Part shown: piece by piece, positions 61,948-64,000 of the stretch
Position numbering within the stretch: the stretch's first letter is position 1
Layout: every line of letters begins with the position of its first letter
Source of the DNA: Flavobacterium sp.
GTDB taxonomy: Bacteria > Bacteroidota > Bacteroidia > Flavobacteriales > Flavobacteriaceae
Length of the DNA: 64,000 nt
Reading direction: 5' to 3'
Assembly: GCA_027484725.1 (NCBI GenBank)
Contig: JAIXSK010000014.1
Coordinates: forward strand, 62,001-126,000
Made by a program: the position numbers and the translations under genes
Notes under the pieces: generated by a model
Database searches by the model: none
What the model was told of the DNA's origin: nothing
Seen by the model: only the letters and a program-made list of their open reading frames with translations

Positions 61948-62796
61948 CTAACTTCTGATTGCGCGAATCATACGGTCATTTCCGTAAATATCTTTTCTGA
62001 GTTCAAGGTTTTTAAAACCTATCTCTGTCAATAATTGCTGGGTTTCTGCACCCAAATATTGGTTGATTTCAAAAAACAGCAAACCTTGAGGCGTTAAATG
62101 ATTAAAGGCTAATTCAGCAATTTTTCTATAAAACTTGAGTGCGTCGTCATCGGGCACAAACAAGGCCAAATGCGGTTCGTGTTCAAGGACATTGGGACGA
62201 ATTTCAAGCTTTTCAAGTTCGCGCACATACGGCGGATTCGATACTATTATATTATAGGTATCGTTTAATTTTTCAGTTTGCAAAACATCTTGTTGGATAA
62301 AGGCTACTGAAACTTGATTGATTTGAGCATTTTTTTGAGCCATTTGCAAAGCCGCTTCAGAAACATCAAGAGCCCAAACCTCAGCCTTGGGTAAATGTTT
62401 CGCTAAGGTCACTGGAATACAACCGCTGCCTGTACCGATGTCGAGAATTTTTAAATTTTGAAGATGCTGGGCTTCAGATAAAATCCACTCAACCAATTCT
62501 TCGGTTTCGGGTCGGGGAATCAGCACATCAGGAGTAACTTGGAACGTCAACCCATAAAACTCAGTTTGCCCCAACAAATATTGTATCGGAACCTCTTGAG
62601 ACAATTCTTGAAGTAAAAAATTCCAGCGCTCAAGCTGCGATGCATCAAAAATAAAATCGGTTTGCAAAGCCCAATCTATTCGGCGCATTTGATAATCATG
62701 CTCCAAAATCAAAAAAAAGAAATGCTCGGCTTCAACTACATCATATATAGGAGTCAAAACCTGAATAAAATATTTTTGAAACTCTTTTCCCAACAT
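61948..62796 (-). CDS. prmC: Release-factor glutamine methyltransferase PrmC
   Basis: A 282-residue protein from ATG 62796 (MLGKEFQKYFIQVL). The SAM-binding loop is ILDIGTGSGCIPVTLAKHL, and the catalytic NPPY occurs in IVSNPPYVREL. N-terminal helical domain with PIQYLLGQTEFYGLTF and LIPRPETEELVEW is typical. It methylates the GGQ glutamine of peptide release factors 1 and 2. It is convergent with the permease, no gap, and divergent from ribD with overlapping leaders. Confidence 0.95.
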   Translation of the reverse strand: MLGKEFQKYFIQVLTPIYDVVEAEHFFFLILEHDYQMRRIDWALQTDFIFDASQLERWNFLLQELSQEVPIQYLLGQTEFYGLTFQVTPDVLIPRPETEELVEWILSEAQHLQNLKILDIGTGSGCIPVTLAKHLPKAEVWALDVSEAALQMAQKNAQINQVSVAFIQQDVLQTEKLNDTYNIIVSNPPYVRELEKLEIRPNVLEHEPHLALFVPDDDALKFYRKIAELAFNHLTPQGLLFFEINQYLGAETQQLLTEIGFKNLELRKDIYGNDRMIRAIRS

Positions 62797-62840
62797 AAAT
62801 TTAGCATTTATTACTGCTGCCCAATTCGGGTTAAAAACCC

Positions 62841-62848
62841 TATTTTTG
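62841..62848 (+). promoter_or_regulatory. -7 element of ribD
   Basis: TATTTTTG ends 4 nt before the GTG start codon at 62853. No TTG was found at the canonical distance upstream. Confidence 0.5.
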
Positions 62849-62852
62849 CGCG

Positions 62853-63884
62853 GTGAAGATACACGAAAAATACATGCACCGCTGTCTGCAATTGGCAAAA
62901 AATGGCCGGGTTCACGCTATGCCGAATCCGTCGGTAGGTGCTGTAATTGTGCACCAAGGCTTAATTATTGGCGAAGGCTACACTTCAAGTTATGGCGGGC
63001 CGCATGCCGAAGTCAATGCGATTGCTTCAGTTAAAAACCCTGAATTATTGCCCCATGCTACCCTTTATGTGAGTTTAGAACCTTGCAGTCATTTTGGTAA
63101 AACACCGCCTTGTGCTGATTTGATCCTCAAGCACAAAATACCGATGGTTGTGGTAGGCGCTTCTGACCCAAATCCGTTGGTAGCAGGCAATGGTTTGAAA
63201 AAAATTGCGGCTTCGGGGGCAAAAATCATCAGCGGAATTCTTGAGAAAGAATGTATTGAATCCAATATTCGATTTTTTACATTTCACCAAAAAAAAAGAC
63301 CTTACATCATTTTAAAATGGGCACAAAGCAAAGATGGATTTATTGCGCCCATAACGCAAAAAAGAGCTCAAAATCCGGAACCTTTTTGGATTACTAATCC
63401 CTATTCGCGACAACTGGTGCACAAATGGCGCAGTGAAGAAGCAGCCATTCTGATTGGTACCCAAACCGCTTTGGATGACAACCCAAGGTTAGATGTTCGC
63501 GATTGGCATGGGGCAAATCCGGTTCGCATCGTTTTGGATCAAAAAAATAGAATTCCAAAAGAAAATCATATATTTGAAGGTACGTCTGAGGTCAAAGTAC
63601 TGACAACTGACGAAATTCAATTGGGTCAAAAACCGGCAATTCAAATAGCAAAATACTTATATAATGCGGGTTTACAATCGGTCATTATTGAAGGCGGCAG
63701 ACAAACTTTACAGACTTTTATAGACGAAGGTATTTGGGATGAGGCGCGCATTTTTACCGGCGAAGTTCTTTTGGGCGACGGTATTGCTGCTCCTTTATTT
63801 AATGGTTCAAAACCCATCAAACAATTTTTGCTACAGGACGAACTTTTAATATTTAAAAACCATGATCAACACGATAATTTTTGA
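62853..63884 (+). CDS. ribD: Bifunctional riboflavin deaminase/reductase RibD
   Basis: A 343-residue protein. GTG 62853 is kept as start because MKIHEKYMHRCLQLAKNGR begins the conserved deaminase block; starting at the inner ATG would cut it. The deaminase domain has the zinc set HAE (51-53) with PCSHFGKTPPC (77-87). The reductase domain follows from about 145, with ILKWAQSKDG and IIEGG(R) near the end. It catalyses the second and third steps of riboflavin synthesis from GTP. It overlaps the next gene by 23 nt. Confidence 0.93.
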   Translation: MKIHEKYMHRCLQLAKNGRVHAMPNPSVGAVIVHQGLIIGEGYTSSYGGPHAEVNAIASVKNPELLPHATLYVSLEPCSHFGKTPPCADLILKHKIPMVVVGASDPNPLVAGNGLKKIAASGAKIISGILEKECIESNIRFFTFHQKKRPYIILKWAQSKDGFIAPITQKRAQNPEPFWITNPYSRQLVHKWRSEEAAILIGTQTALDDNPRLDVRDWHGANPVRIVLDQKNRIPKENHIFEGTSEVKVLTTDEIQLGQKPAIQIAKYLYNAGLQSVIIEGGRQTLQTFIDEGIWDEARIFTGEVLLGDGIAAPLFNGSKPIKQFLLQDELLIFKNHDQHDNF

Positions 63885-64000
63885 TTTCGGGGACATTTTC
63901 ATCAATCTTGAAAAAGAAAAAGCAGTTCAAGAATTTAAAAAACTAGGGCTTGATGGCCCAAATGACGAATTGCTGATGATGAACGATCAGTTTGAAAAAG
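63862..64000 (+). CDS. HAD-family hydrolase, N-terminal fragment (3' partial)
   Basis: The frame opens at ATG 63862, 23 nt inside ribD, and runs off the right edge; about 46 residues are visible. MINTIIFDFGDIFINLEKEK shows the HAD motif I with FDFGDIF: the usual second Asp of DxD is Gly here, i.e. D-F-G-D with the catalytic nucleophile first. It is of the subfamily of sugar-phosphate or nucleotide phosphatases with a cap domain. The rest, including motifs II to IV, lies outside the window, so substrate cannot be judged. Confidence 0.8.
   Translation, partial: MINTIIFDFGDIFINLEKEKAVQEFKKLGLDGPNDELLMMNDQFEK

Noticed and set aside
62670..62840. FMN riboswitch upstream of ribD
   Set aside because: The -7 box sits 4 nt before the start codon, leaving no room for an RFN element, and none of its conserved sequence is seen.

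Overview
The window is a piece of chromosome from a member of the Bacteroidota, almost certainly a Flavobacterium-like Flavobacteriaceae. The evidence is direct: several proteins end in type IX secretion (T9SS) C-terminal sorting domains, the genome is AT-rich, Shine-Dalgarno sequences are rare, and at least eight promoters fit the Bacteroidetes sigma form TTG-N18-20-TAnnTTTG. Lineage-typical families (DUF4290, DUF4199, DUF5686, the alternative GlmU) and a 6S-type RNA between zapA and rny agree with this. No phage, insertion sequence, CRISPR array or secondary-metabolite cluster is visible; most of the window is ordinary housekeeping chromosome.

Layout. 1-7.3 kb: secreted and surface proteins (end of an ASPIC/UnbV-type T9SS protein, a diheme cytochrome lipoprotein, a DUF7619-type T9SS protein, a lipoprotein plus M64 peptidase pair), interrupted by a minus-strand Kir-type potassium channel with an OB-fold protein. 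7.3-20.3 kb: carB, rpmH (L34), envelope enzymes (lytic transglycosylase, NodB-like protein), the tRNA-modifying enzyme MtaB, a GlmU-family sugar nucleotidyltransferase and rpmE2 (L31). 20.5-25.7 kb: DUF4199 protein, GtrB-type glycosyltransferase, phosphohexomutase and an MsbA-type ABC exporter, all on the plus strand. 25.7-30.7 kb: a minus-strand unit of M23 peptidase, TonB-dependent receptor and EF-hand lipoprotein. 30.8-33.2 kb: ZapB-like protein, ZapA, 6S RNA and RNase Y. 33.3-37.6 kb: histidine kinase and response regulator, XerD and two small outer-membrane barrel proteins. 38.1-44.2 kb: aroQ, a DUF5686 protein, a cation-efflux transporter, and murA with DUF4290 and DUF493 genes. 44.4-50.4 kb: an NTPase, RecQ, Fmt, HU, YqgE, a class IV aminotransferase, a START-like protein and tRNA-Met. 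50.7-59.1 kb: one 8.3 kb gene for a giant modular T9SS surface protein. 59.1-64 kb: hisS, a MacB/FtsX-type permease, prmC, ribD and the start of a HAD hydrolase.

The items most worth a second look are regulatory or structural. They are the helically phased direct repeats just upstream of the HU promoter and, separately, of the giant surface-protein promoter; a MurA whose catalytic loop carries Asp in place of Cys (predicted intrinsic fosfomycin insensitivity); a CarB that ends before the allosteric MGS domain; six convergent gene pairs that abut or overlap at their stop codons; and several GC-rich palindromic intergenic elements that look like members of dispersed repeat families. I do not see a convincing new multi-gene system.
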